Source: Luscinia megarhynchos
Lineage: Eukaryota; Chordata; Aves; Passeriformes; Turdidae
DNA: 64,000 nucleotides
Assembly (NCBI GenBank): GCA_034336665.1
Contig: JAPFBE010000013.1
Coordinates: 20,067,056 to 20,131,055, forward strand
Direction: 5' to 3'
Shown piece after piece: positions 49,301-62,320 of the stretch (position 1 is the stretch's first letter; every line of letters starts with the position of its first letter). Under the pieces are notes generated by a model. The model did no database searches, was not told where the DNA came from, and was given only the letters and a program-made list of their open reading frames with translations. The position numbers and the translations under genes are program-made.

Positions 49301-52300
49301 AGCCAGGTTTGGATGTGTTCATACAAGCCACAGGCCTTGCCAATGCTGAGCAAAGTCTCTCCAGCCTGCTCACAGAGCAGTGAACAGTCATGGTCCTCAC
49401 GAGCTACAGGTTATGGCCAAGAGGAAAGGAAGTGATCACTGAGACAGGAACATGTTTTTCAACTCCATTATAGATTAAAGCGAGGATGGTAGCAGCAAAT
49501 AAATAAATAAAGTAGAAGGCACCCAGCATTTAAAGCCTTTCCGGAGCAACCCTGAGGTTCAGCAGATTATTTGTGCAGGAGACCCAGTAGGCTACATATG
49601 GCAAGTGTTAAAATTACAAAGATGAGGGAGCAACAAAATATCCTAAAAGAAACTGCCAATCAAAGGCGCCACTAGCGAGTGCTCACAGGAAACATCCCAC
49701 CAAACTAATGGCATAAATTCCCCAAGCCTAGTGCTCAAAGAACCTTCTGAGAGATGTCACTGAATCTAGAAAGCCTCATTTCCCTGTGGAATGGGTCAGT
49801 GTTAAAGGGCCAAGAGTTTGTTTCGAGTCTCATCAGCTTTCAGTGATTTCAACACTGCTGCTGAGCACCGAACCATGTACTGCCATGGCAGGACTGGACT
49901 CGACACCTCAGTGACCAAGTTACTGTTCAATGGCTGGACTAAGGCTGAGGAAGCCCACAGTTCCCAGTTTGTGGCTGGAGAGTCTTGGCACACTATCTCT
50001 GCCCAGCAGAACAGCAGTAACTGGTACTAATATAGAAGGAAACTTGCCCACTTAGCAACTCTGAATACTTCAGAGAGAATTGCTTCTTGCTCAAAGACCT
50101 GCTGACATATGTCAGTGTATCTCAGGAATAGCTGTGGATGCATCATTTCTGCCAGTGCACTTAGGGGCTAAAGACAAAGAGGAAGAATGCAGCTCTTACT
50201 GAAACCAGAAGATGCTGGGTGACTTCAAGGAGCCCTAGACTACAGCCAACATCCTTCTAGGTGATCACTGCCATCCTGTTTTGTGTTTGTACAGCTGCTA
50301 GCACAGGATAACAGTGTCTAAGCCCACAGCTCTACAACAGCACAAAACCAGTAGTGGGATGAGACTACGCTTTGGACCACTAGCTATTATTAATCACGAA
50401 AGAAGAAGTAGTTTCTAGAGCTTGACAAACTCAATATATCCCATGGTATTAGCATCTATGACAGACAGGAAACCTTATTCACAGTTTTCTACCCATATTA
50501 ACACATTTGGCTTTTTCTTCCCATGTTCCACGTACATGAAAATATCTTTCTTAAATTCTCCTCTTAATCACTGCTGGTTGATGGTAGTCAGTGAAGGAAG
50601 CTGCACTCAGAAGGGGAGGGGTAAACCCTACATAGGAAGCACCAGCAGAGCTAATGATTTATTTGACCTCTGAGAGAGAGGTGGGAGGTGCAACTGGCTG
50701 AGGTCAGTAACAGGAAACCACATAAAAATTTATGTGCATCTCACAGCATGTGTGTTACAGAACAACAGTATTTCTCTTATGCCCCAAAAAAGGTACAGAG
50801 CCCTTTGCTCCAGAAATGAAGGCTATTCTGAGCTTCTACGTGGCTGTAAAACTACAGCATGCCCTTACTGATCTTGCTGTATAAGCTGTCCCCCTGGGCT
50901 TTTTTGCTTCTTTGCTGTAGTTTGCCCGTGGTGCAGCTGAGTTGCAGCCCAACTGCTGCTCTGCTTCAGCTGGAGGAAAAGGAGAAATGGAAAAAGGACC
51001 TGGGCATTTTGGTTAAAAATGAGAACATGCTGAGGGTAAGTAAGAAGGCAGCAGCCTCAAAGACACAAACTGGGCCTCAGATGAGTTATCAAGAAATGTC
51101 ACGCCTTCCCTCCACCTTGACCTCCCCTCCACAAAATTACTTTGCTCAGCGCAACACAAACACGTGCCAAAAGCCAAGCCCTGTTTATCACATAGGTTAC
51201 CTTCAGGATCAGGTGAAACTTAAAGAGCTTTGGCAGCTGCTTGGTTCACACTCATTAACTTCTTCTCTCTGGCACTTATAAACCCCAGACTTGGCAGAAC
51301 AAGGGGTTACTGGACATCGGATTTTACCCAGGAGTGGAAGCACAAGAGGTGAACTATTTCACAACTGTTTAAACAAGTTCCTGGTTTAGTTTGCTTGTCC
51401 AGCCCAAAAGCATAATAATTATACAACCTGTGCTCGAAATGAGGCTGCACGTGACCTAATAATACAATAATCTTTAAAAGAGAAATCACCAATATCTCCA
51501 ATATCCATCCATCTATTACTGCTATTTTTAACTCTTAATTTCCCTCAGATAGGCCTAGGTGAAAGGATTACTCAATTCTCTGTACAAGTATATATATAGC
51601 ATCAGGAAACATTGCGAGACAGCATTCCAGTGCTGGCTAACATGTCCTGATATGTGAAAACACCACCAAGTAAGATTAAGTTTTCCTACACTCCAAATTC
51701 TTTCCAACTTGTTCCCACAGCTGTTGGATAAAAAGTCTCAGAAAGTTTAAACGGAGAAGCACTTGAATCATTATCTGATAGATCTCCCTAGAAATCATCT
51801 TGTACCAGGAGAGACTGAAATTTCCAACTGACAGACAAAAATAGCTACTGCTTGGATGAAAACTTGAGAGAAAAAAGCGCTAAAGCCAACCTCACCCTAA
51901 CCACTCAATTTTTATTGCTTTTCACTGGAAGTGGTGAAAAGCATTTCACCCTGGATTATGCAGCTCAGTATGGGCCTCTAATAAAATACTTTGCAAAATT
52001 GCTGTATGACTGAGTGAAACAATGGCTTCTCTATTACAGTATTTTAAAGACTCCTGAGGGAAATGCAGACGCTGAAATGCCCTCAGTGAAAGGTTCATTG
52101 CCATGCTATGCACTTCTGCTGTGTAATGTTTTACAAACTGGGCTGCTCTGTGAATGGGGAGAGGTAGCTCTTGGCTGGCAGAGGCAGCTTGCCTAATACC
52201 AGTCAAGTTAATTGGTAACAAGCAATGCAGGAGACCTTTGTTCCAAGTGTGACACACACAAATTCCACACTAAGCACATTGACGCTTCTGAGAGTTACTC

Positions 52301-55300
52301 ATTGACATGCTTTATTAAATTGCTTGGACTATACCTCAATGCACCAAAAAAGACTACTTTAAGAGAGCTACATCCTTCTGATGCCTTCCGTCCTAAACTG
52401 CTGCACTTTAACCTCAGCCCACAGATCAGCTCATTTCTGTTACAGAAGCATTTCCAGGGTGGATGACAGCGAGCATCTTGCAGCACACCCACAGGCGCAG
52501 ACAATGGCAGTGGGCAGCCAAGGAGGCAGCACACAGGAAAGGGCAAGTTGGCAGCAGAGTGCTTCTGTAACAGGAAGTGGTTATGGAAGCATGTGCTGTT
52601 TTCCCCCCTCCAAAGTGAGTGCTCCCCTGTCTACTCTGAACAGCTTGCTAAAATACCACCCTTCCCTCAGCCTCTCTGAATAAATGGCAAGGGAAAGGAG
52701 ACATAAGACATGCTTCTCCTGGCAGGACCCGGAATGCCAGACCAAGGACAGCTGGCCTCTAGCAGGTAGAATGCACACTGCACCGAAAGCTTAGGAGTAG
52801 CACAGCTCTTAACACTCAGCAGAGCATTCAGTTTACACCAAGTCTGAGGAAAACTATCACGGTTTTCATTGTCCACAGCACCAGCCTGGACTAAACACGT
52901 CTGCTGAACTGGACCATCCGGTCACTGCTTACTGTAAGTATCACCTCCCATCTCCCCAAGGCCGGATTCAGGCAGCTGAACTTCCAGTGCCAGAGCTGTG
53001 GGAGCCTCTGTCCAGCAGATCACCATAGCTGATCTGACCCTAGGTGATTATTACTTGTTTGCCTTAAAGCCCTAGGAGCGGTAAGCCAGCCTCACTGGTG
53101 CAAGGCTGAGCAAAGGAACAAAGAGGCTCCAGCAGTGTGTTGCACAGTCTGCCAGCCCCCAGCCCTACACTTGAATACCACTGCACAGCTGAAATTCAAA
53201 TAAGTGGTAGGGAAAAAGCCAATCATCATGACAGCTCTCTCAGAAGACAGATGAAATCCACACTTCTTTGATAACAGCAAAGTCATCCCCCTTTGATAGG
53301 TTATTTTCATGTCTGTGAGTGCCACAAATAGCTCTGAGGCAAGGGAGAAGGCCAGCAAACGATACTCGAGGAGGTCGTCGCTGCTGCCTGTCTGGAAAGC
53401 TGCCCATGCACTGAAAACCGACACGGCTCTCCGCGGTGCCGATGCCCAAGGGGGAGCCTGACGCACCCGGCAGCCATGCGGTGGCACACGCGGCGCCAGC
53501 GCCGGAGCGCCCCTGGGGACACAAGACTGGGAAGGCAGTTGGCACATCCCCCACTCGCACGAAATCTTGAAAGATCACCCCCCTCTGCAGTTCCACTCGT
53601 AGCCCGGCAGGCACACAAAGGCACGGGTGAGCACACACCCGCAGCAATTGTCACGATATTGTCCAAGGATTAGTCACCGTATTAACAGCGTCGCCCTCGG
53701 CAACACGGAGAGCAGCAGTTTCATCCAGAACTCAAGTTTTATCCATCCCACAGCAAATCCTTTTTCATGCATATCTCGCTGAGGGCAGCATCTTCTCGCT
53801 CTGCGTCTAAGCACACACACACACGCAACTACATGTATGACTATTAAGGACTTGGTAATCATGCAAAGAAACCCCAAGAGACAGACAGACTGCACCCACA
53901 CCATGGCACAGGAACACAAAGCCAGAGTGGGTGGCTCAGCAGGCTGCAGTGCAAGGGAGACCTTTCAGGCTCCCCCAGATGTGTGCATTCTATCATCTCC
54001 AGAGTGATTTTCTGCACTGCCCTCATTGGTAATTCTGCCCTCATGGAACTGCTCACATAAAAAACAAAACCAAAACCTTGAACCGAACAGTGTGAGCAAC
54101 AAATTACAGGCAGAGTGTGACAAATCTCAGAAATTCTGGTTTTGTCATAATTGCAGTTCTAGGCTACCAGTAATATTTTTTTTTTTTAATTATGTGGTTT
54201 CCTGCACAATCTGAAAGGTACTGAGCCACTTGAGACTCGGGGAACTGAGGTGTGTGTACAGCACCACCTCCTGTGGGAAGTTTTACTCACTGTAGTTTCA
54301 GTGATGTGAATAAGGCCTTCATGACATTTGACTTCACTTCTTTAAAGAGGGACACAAACTGTGAAGTCTGGTAGCCACAATATCTTGTATCACTACTTTG
54401 ATTAAGACCTATTCCAGGAATGATCAATTTGAAGGAAACTTCCTTTGTCTAGAGAATGATTCATCAGATCCAATGGTTTTCAAGCTTCTATTTCAACAAG
54501 ATATTTATCAGAAAAGTTCCTCAGGTCAAAGATGGTGAGTTGAGAAATAGAATCATCTTTCGCCACATGTACATGACACATCTCCAGTCTGCTAAGCAGA
54601 GCAGTTCCTTGGCATATAAAATATGCATGTTCCAGTCCTGGCTCTACCTGACTCAGAAGAAACATGAAAGCAGGTAAGTACTGTAATTACTTTCTCCAAA
54701 TAGCACCTGCTTTATACAAAACCAAAAAAAAATATCTGACAAGAGGTAGAGCTGTACCTGCTTTGGATGTGGGAAACAAATGCAACTGCTTGCTCTGAAT
54801 GAATGTCGTACACAACATCAGTAGCTGGTTGAACCTTCAATCATCAAACTGCATCATCTCACAAATACTCCATTGCTATCAGTCTCCTTTCCCTACTCTT
54901 CCTCCTTTCTTTCCTCTTCTCATTAAAATGGGAAACTGATGACAAGGCTGAGGAAACAGACTGTTCTGAGCTATTTGTGTCTATCCATTGTCACTTGTAA
55001 AAATACATTTTGTACTGATAAGAGGACACACAAGTCTATGAAGTGAATAAATAACTGCCTGACCCAGTAAGTCAAACAACTCATCTAAGAGATTTCAGGG
55101 CAATATTCACACTCCTGTATCACTAAACTAGGAATAAAAAGAGCACTGACAGCTCTACAAATAAAAACACACTGATTTTTCTACTGCGACCAGTCGCATT
55201 TAAGGCTCAACTGCATCTCCCCTCCCTTCTTGAGCCAAAGTGAGTTATTCATTAATTCTGATATTCTTTAGTCACTGCCTAAAATGTGAAGTAGTTTGTA

Positions 55301-58043
55301 GAACAAAGACAGGAGTTAAGGGTCATAGTGGTGGGAGCAAGTGCTCGTATTTGCTCTTGGGGTTGGTTTGTTTGAGGGGGTTTTAAGATTAAAAGTGAAC
55401 TTTCCTTTTTTCAGATCCATGGAAAAGAGGTCTAAGAGGAAAACATTGAAAAACTGTTTTACTACATTATTTAAGTATACGAAATATATACTTATTCTAT
55501 AGTACAGTATACTATATTATATTCTATATATTCTATATTATATGCACAAGCAGACCCTTAATTAGTCCTTGTCCAAGATAGTGTTGTTCTGTCTCCTTTC
55601 ACCAAGTACTCCTTAGTCATGATTTCTGGGAGAAAGGTCACAACCTTGCTCTTCCTAGTGATAGTCAATTAAGTGCAAAACACCAAAGCCAGAGCTTGGC
55701 TATTAACTTCAGGAAGCATTTTATCTAATCCTCAATTACCTATCTCATCTTCTCTAAGAAGTCTCCATTTGTGGACAATGAGCAAATGCCTCAAATTTCA
55801 GCTAGATCTTAAACTGCATGATGAAAACTGCAGAGAAGGATGGAGAAATCTTAAGATAATGCCAGTTTCTGGCACTAAAATACCAGAGTTCTCAGGAAGG
55901 CACCAGTATGTTCCCTTCTACAAGGGAACATGCTTCTGTTGAGCTTCCATAAGCACTATGCATTTAAGGCATATCATAGAATACTTGGTCAACCAGGGAT
56001 CTGCCCTTCCATCTCCATTTGGTTCTGAAAGTTCAAAAGTCACAAAACAACACACAAACCAACCTATTCAGCTTTCTATACACAATGTCAACAGTAGAAG
56101 TTCCTCCATGTTTCCTCCAGGATCCCGTGGGCACTGCAGGCCTTGCACACACCCTGTGTGCACACAGGACAAGCAGCCACAGCAGGAGTCAGGACTGTAG
56201 CAGGGACATCTAATAAGCTGCTCTAGCATTAGCAGTGTAAATACTCCACACACCAACCAACAAGTACAGCCAAGGCTTCCTTTGTACAAACCCACTGTGC
56301 TCAATTCAAAACATTCACTGCTTTATTTACTCACTAAACAACACTGAGCGATATCACTGCTGGCTCAACCTGGGCTGTTACAGAAGAAACTACAGATTGA
56401 TGAACAGCCATATTGTGCACAATAATGCCTATGGTAAAAAAAGATCCTAGATCCCTTTCCCAAAAAAATACAATCAATAAACAACTGTTAAAATGATCAG
56501 ACTGCACCAGGAACTGCAAGGTGTGTACTCAGAGTAATACTAGATCAACAATTTCCGTTATGACTGAGCCGCAGGATTGAAAGGACAAACACATGTAAGG
56601 GAGACCCTTAAGAAAGAATGCCAGCCTCAGCTTTTTGTTTTGGAGAAGCAATTCTTGTCTCACTTACAGTAGCTCTAAACTCAATTTAAACAACCAGAAA
56701 AATCTGATTTGGACCAATGTGGAAATTCTGATGGGGTACTAAAATGTTCTTTAAGGTTTGGCCTGTTTAATTTTTTCCTCACAGGCTATGCCTTTTGTTC
56801 TGCTGCCACTGGAAAGCAATGGCTGAGGAACTTCAGGCATGTGGTGAAAAATACCTGTTTGCTCGTATAAGCCCTAAGGGAACAAACTAAAAGTTGTAAA
56901 TTTTCAGTGACATCTTGAAAACACTCAAGCTGTAACTTTGTTTATACTGGTTGCCACTCTCAGTGCTGAATTTCACTAGTCTGTGATAAACTAAATGGGA
57001 TTTCCTAGCAAAAGCACTTTAACCCACAGTTTATTTCATGGAAGGAGATGCTGATGAAGTTAGCTCTTCCTCACTCCCCCATGAAACCACCATTTTGGCA
57101 ATGTAAAATTATTTAAATAGGACAACACCTGCTGTTCCATGATTCTGCTACACCTGACAGCAAAGCACTCACAGATATATACAGACAGCAAAAAATAAGC
57201 TGTGCATACACTGGAAAAGCATCTCCATCGACACATAGATCCACCCAAGATTACTCACCACTTCAATCCCCTGCTATGGACAGGGGGAACAGTTTTGAGG
57301 CACAGAATTAAGTGAATAAGCTGGTTTTCATAGTGAGAATTTCTGTTTTTATAAATTCCCTTAATTTAATATTTTTGTATTGGATTTTAATGAAGGCATA
57401 CAAAGCCAGAATCAGATAATAATTAGTAAGTTAATATAAAACACACGAAATATCAACTGATGTGCATAAGTATGACTGTCTACAAATAAACCAGGGCCCT
57501 ATCTGGAGGATTTGAATCCCTAGTGCCTGTAATATTCCAAGCTCTATACAAGCTCCCTTTAGAGACAACCTATATCAGGAGTCAGGGTGGTCATCCAAGA
57601 AAAGGCTAAGAAAGTATCTGTGCAGAAGCACTGTTAGGTACTGATATTCAGACCCAAGGACACCTACAGACTAAGAGAAGACTCTTGAGTTTCATTACAT
57701 TGAATACTTCATTGTACTATATTCATTCAATAAACCTGCATGGATGAGTATTTTTACAATATCAAAATTAACTGAGTCAAATGCCTTTAATAAACTCTCT
57801 TTTTGTGTCTAGTTGGTCTACAACACAGCTACTCCACACAGAAAACACTTACTGGCTTAAAGGAGTGTCAAGAGAAGCATTTCACTGTACAGCTTCCTGT
57901 GATATATGAGAACATGTTTGTCTAGCAAGCCTTACCTCTAAAAGTCCATCTTCAGGCAGGTCTGTGCAGTGAACAGCATTCTGAATCTTGTCTTTCCCAA
58001 AGACAGCACGCAGAGTTCCAGGTCGGAGGTGACGGGCTAATGC
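43329..58043 (-). CDS. NME7: NME7, 3' end only (last two coding exons; 5' part lies beyond 64000)
   Basis: NME7 is a two-domain member of the nucleoside diphosphate kinase family associated with cilia, centrosomes and the gamma-tubulin ring complex. Only the C-terminal part of its second NDP-kinase domain is here: exons 58043-57936 and 43361-43329 on the - strand. They join in phase 0 to give 36 + 10 residues and TAA. The first exon reads ALARHLRPGTLRAVFGKDKI and continues into QNAVHCTDLPEDGLLE. The histidine in NAVHCTD aligns with the phosphorylated catalytic histidine of NDP kinases. The last exon reads VQYFFKILDN then stop, matching the C terminus I recall for mammalian NME7. I searched 58044-64000 on the - strand for the preceding exon (MEIQ...GPADP) and found none, so that intron runs past the edge. 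The convergent ATP1B1 neighbour supports orthology. Confidence 0.93.
45347..45378 (+). repeat. Short (AG)n/(AC)n/(AT)n microsatellite
   Basis: GGAGAGAGAGAGAGATACACACATATAT, a compound dinucleotide repeat within the NME7 intron. Confidence 0.75.
53360..53720. promoter_or_regulatory. CpG-rich patch in the last NME7 intron
   Basis: About 350 bp with clearly raised CpG (for example ACACGCGGCGCCAGCGCCGG and AACAGCGTCGCCCTCGG) in an otherwise CpG-poor intron. It could be an enhancer or the promoter of a non-coding or alternative transcript. Its open frames resemble no protein I know. Confidence 0.4.
55465..55545. repeat. A/T-rich low-complexity block with a small hairpin
   Basis: Runs of TATAT and TTCTATAT units. 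TATAGTA-CAGTA-TACTATA at about 55499-55517 forms a 7-bp stem. It looks like a microsatellite-derived tract in the NME7 intron. Confidence 0.6.
57936..58043 (-). CDS. NME7: NME7 penultimate coding exon
   Basis: This is a 108-nt, 36-codon exon in phase 0 at both ends. On the - strand the acceptor is TGTCCAATAG and the donor is GTAAGG. It encodes the nucleotide-binding RPGT/AVFG region and the active-site NAVHCTD histidine motif of the second NDP-kinase domain. Confidence 0.94.
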
Positions 58044-58200
58044 CTATTGGACACAAGCAAAACAGAAGCCTTTGTGAACCACACTGTTTGTTTGTATCAT
58101 GGATGCAAGAGAATCTTATAAAGTAAAATATTATTATGCTATTAAAATAGGTGTAGTATATTAAAATGTGTGTAGTACACTATAAAAAAACCCCATAGAT

Positions 58201-58843
58201 TGAAAGCAGCCCTCAGGAGAAGGACTTGGGGGTGTTGGTGGACAAGGAGATTTGCACGATCCAGCAACATGCCAATTGTATCCTGGGCTGCATCAAAAGC
58301 AGCACGGCCAGCAGGGCAAGGAAGTGGATTCTCCTCCCCTGCTCCAGTCTGGTGAGACCTCATCTGGAGTGCTGCATCCAGCTCTGAGGCCCCCAACAGA
58401 AGAAGAGCATGGACCTGTTGGAGTGAGTCCAGAGGAGGGCCATGAATGAAGCACTTCTCCTGTGAGACAGGCTGAGAGAGTTGGGGTTGTTCAGAGGGAA
58501 GTCTCCAAGAAAACCTTAGAGCAGCCTTCTGGTACCTAAAGGAGGCTACAACAGAGCTAGAGAATGACCCTATTAGGACAGGTAGTGGTAGGGCAAGGGT
58601 GAATGGCTTTAAACTGAGAGCAGGTTTAGAAAAATATTAGGAAAGAATTCTTCATTTTGAGAGTGGTGAGACACTGAGATAGGTTGCCCAGAGAATTTGT
58701 GGATGCCTCATCCTCAGAGGTGTTCAAGGACAGGTTAGATGGGGCTCTGAGCAACCTGGTCAAGTGGAAGATGTCCCTGGCAGGAGGGTTTGGAACTACT
58801 TGATCCTGAAGATCTCTTCCAATCCAAACCATTCTATGATTCT
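58201..58843 (+). mobile_element. CR1 LINE, 5'-truncated with intact 3' tail
   Basis: A sense-orientation CR1 copy inside an NME7 intron. It begins in the C-terminal reverse-transcriptase region (GAGAAGGACTTGGGGGTGTT, then CTCATCTGGAGTGCTGCATC) and ends in the diagnostic CCATTCTATGATTCT tail. Numerous substitutions and stops make it inactive. It is antisense to NME7. Confidence 0.93.
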
Positions 58844-61800
58844 AAAAAGAGAGAAATTCCAACCTGTACTACACACACAGACAACTGCTGAAAAAACATG
58901 ACCAAGATCATGAAATCCTGCTGGAAATTGGGTCAATCAAACCATGTTGTGTGGCATACAGAGCCCTTCATATTGCAGATACAGCTTACCTTGTATTAAC
59001 AGTTAGCTCATGTTAAGACCTTTGCAGCTCTCAAGCTCAAGATGCACTGTCTGTGAGCAGACACAAATGTGATGCTTTGCAGATTGCTTCCCTTAACATG
59101 GAGCTACTTGCTTCAGAACCTGACATTTGTTTGTGAAGTCCAGCTGCTGAACAACCTCTCAGTCTTCTCCTTTGACACTGACTAGTGCCAACACCTGATC
59201 CCCTCTAAGGATCAGTCCAGACTCTACATCTTCTTTTGTTCTTTGAAATTAACATTTCAATACTCTTCATCTACAATGCCAAATACCTCTTAGGACTCTG
59301 AGAGGCCTTGTTACTAGGGCAGATATTCAGATCCTGAGATAACATTCCTCCCCTACATCTTTACTGTGGTATTTCTATCATACCCCGGAGGATTGCCTTC
59401 ATTGGCTCTCCCCTCCATTATACTCTTTCTTTCAAGCCACAATGAAGTGCTGCTGAACTCATCTGCACTATCACCTTGCACTGTTGTCTTTTAACCCCTT
59501 TCCTATGCCACCCATGCACTTGGCCTCTCTTCCTAACACCCTGGAGGCTCTTCTCCAAGATCTAGCTCATGCACAGGGAAATTAACTCAGTTTTCCCTTC
59601 TTAAAACCCTTCGGATACTCTCCCAAGAGTGCCTGTGAGGGGACAGATGGATGACAAGCTCACACTACAGCTACTGAACAAAGAAAAGAACTCCTTCCTT
59701 GCCAACAAAGCCTTCATCAGCCCCTCTCTGAACAGGCACAGGGTACATTAGGGTGTAATCGCTTTGGAAGTGGCCAGTGCAGTTTCACCGAGCCACTCCC
59801 GGATGTTTGTTTCAGTGTCACAGCTGGAGGTTACTGTTCCCACAACTGAGTCATCAAACTGGATTGTTCAAGGATTTCTTAACTTCCAGTGTCAAATGAG
59901 TTTGAATTGACTTATCAGTAGCTCTTAGCTGACCTGGAAAACCTTATAAAGGCACAAATGAGAACCAGTCCATGATGCACAATCTCTTCTGGGATAGCAG
60001 CAAATATTTTAAGCTAGTCCCAAAAGACCTTACAAGAGCATTATCTGACTACAACATCCTTTGTCCACTTTTCAGCTTCGCCCATTGTTTATGTCTCATT
60101 ACCAAACTAAGACAATTGGACTTTAAGGGCAAGAACTTCTTATAGCTCACCAAGTCCTAGATATTTTCCTGTCATAACAATTAACAATTATTATGACCTG
60201 TTACCCACCCGGAAGACAATTAAACTGCTTTAATGCTTGGAGTGTGTATAATCAAAACATGATATGAGGAGAAGTTTCAGTTCCTCGTCGTTACTGTGTG
60301 TACATCACAGGTTATACAAGATCTTTTGATAGCAATGTCAAGGACATTTGAATAAGACACACTCAACATCAAAAGAATTTTGCTTCAGAGGAAAGTTCAA
60401 GAGTTTCACTTTAAAAAAAAAAAAGCCCTAAGGAGAAAAAAAACCCCTTTCTACATGGTCCTCATTAAAGGCTTGAGATAAGGAAGTCTGCTGGAGAAAC
60501 AAAAGTCACATGCCAGTATAACTATGTGACACTTTAATCAAGCCTTCCTTCAAGCAACTGTAGATTGCAGTAACAACTAGCTGTCAGGAAGCTGGTAATA
60601 GCACTAGAGCTTTCAATCATTTTAATGAAAGTTTGGGAATACTAGAAAAAATTATTATGGCTATGAAACCTTTGGAAACAATTTAAAAACAGCTCAAGTC
60701 TAAAAAGCTAAAGCCTGGTATTTTATATTCTGTTTACTTCCTATCCATCAAAAACCCTTTTGCTCAAAGTGTTCTGTCCTCCAACAGGTCCAGAAATGTT
60801 GCTTCTTATGAAAATTCCACAAGATTTTCCTTGACTCATCTTCTTCATCAAACCCACTTGTTTTTGGTTTTTTCTCTTCTGTCTGTTTTTCAAGAGCAGC
60901 TATTGTCTTCTGGCTTACCATTTGTCCTAGGCCGTCATTTCTACTTCACAACTTCATGATAAAAGATGTCACGTTTCATCCTGTGGACTCTCTCTCTCAC
61001 TAACGTGGGAAAAAGCTCCTGCTGTTGCACTGTGCAATCTCCTGTTCTTCCTTCCATTTTTCAATGCAGGTTGTTACACATTCTAGCGCCCTCCTGAAAC
61101 TCAAAGAGGGATGCATTCTGTTCTGCCCATGACTGCTCTGGGTCAGAAATGCTCAAAGGTAGGTCCTTCAGCACTTTACACTGCTAGCACCTGATTAATA
61201 AGAATCTAAATAAGCCTTTATCACAATTAAATAACAAACAGGATGAGACAGTCTCTGCTTACATTTACATAGCCAAAAAAAGTACAATAATTGTCAATTC
61301 CTAAGTTTTACTATTCCACTGATTTCTTATTACACTACTGAGGAATCATGAAGAAACAAGACCTCTATAAATGATGGAGATACAAAGAGCTGTACAGCTC
61401 ATATACTGTATCCTTGTGTAATATAGCTGGAAATCTTGGGCATGTTTTAGGGACGAAGAGAGTTCATTATGGAACTTATTGCTCATATCAGGCATTAATA
61501 CACACTCTTCTGGTCCATGACAGGAAGCTCACCAGTCATTTTATTTATAAAGTCTCCTCTCTCACAACAGGGAGATACAAACAATGGGCTTTGAGTTGGC
61601 TTCCCCATGCCCCAGCATCCCCTCTAAACCTTTTTCCAAAGCTTCTGGCTGAGCCTAGTTTCTGGAGTAAGCGCTTTCTGCAATGTTTTTGCAATGGAAA
61701 GGAGTTGAGAATGGGATGATGGAGCAGTTAAGAGCAGCTACAGCTCTACGATATGCATGAGAGAAGACTGATGTGTGTGTGCTGGAGCTTTGTGTGCATG

Positions 61801-62262
61801 TGCAAACAGAGATGACACAAAACTGGCACCCCATACAAGAAGACACTGCCCATGGCAAAACAAACCAGGGCTGCTGGTACCAAAAGGCTTCATCCTCTTT
61901 GGTCTTATTCAGCAGGTTATTTGATCACCCCTTACAGCTGGACTTTGATCTACAGATAGCCCTTTGAAGATCCTTAACCCATGCAAGATACAGATGCATG
62001 TATTTCATGTTTCTCTTTATCATGTAACTGTGTCCAATGCAACACTGCCTGCACGAAGCACTTAGCACATTTCTAATTTTTTCTATTTCCACATAAGTGA
62101 AAGGAAACAAAAGTGTCACCAATGCCAATAAAATGTCAAAATCAAACTGAAAAAATCATAAACATATTCATAAGCAAAGCTCATTAACTGTCTTTCCTCC
62201 AAAAGGCTGCGATTCTTTCATGGGTTGGATGGAAGTTATATAGAATAGTAACATGTATTCAA

Positions 62263-62320
62263 GCCGAAATTGCAGATTTCATGAAAATTTAGCTGAAACT
62301 GCAAATTTCAAGAAAATTTG
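62263..62320 (+). repeat. Two-copy 29-bp tandem repeat
   Basis: GCCGAAATTGCAGATTTC... and GCTGAAACTGCAAATTTC... are adjacent 29-bp units, 62263-62291 and 62292-62320, differing at five positions. Confidence 0.8.

Larger units (their letters stand above)
43362..57935 (-). other. NME7: Last intron of NME7
   Basis: 14,574 bp between the two NME7 exons, GTAAGG...TAATAG on the - strand, phase 0. It holds the microsatellite at 45347, the CpG-rich patch at 53360, the A/T block at 55465 and an exon-like open frame at 50859-51035 on the opposite strand. No NME7 exon was missed that would be needed for the C terminus. Confidence 0.85.

Noticed and set aside
58142..58449. Short open frames on both strands at 58.1-58.4 kb
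   Set aside because: They fall in the CR1 LINE copy and are remnants of it.
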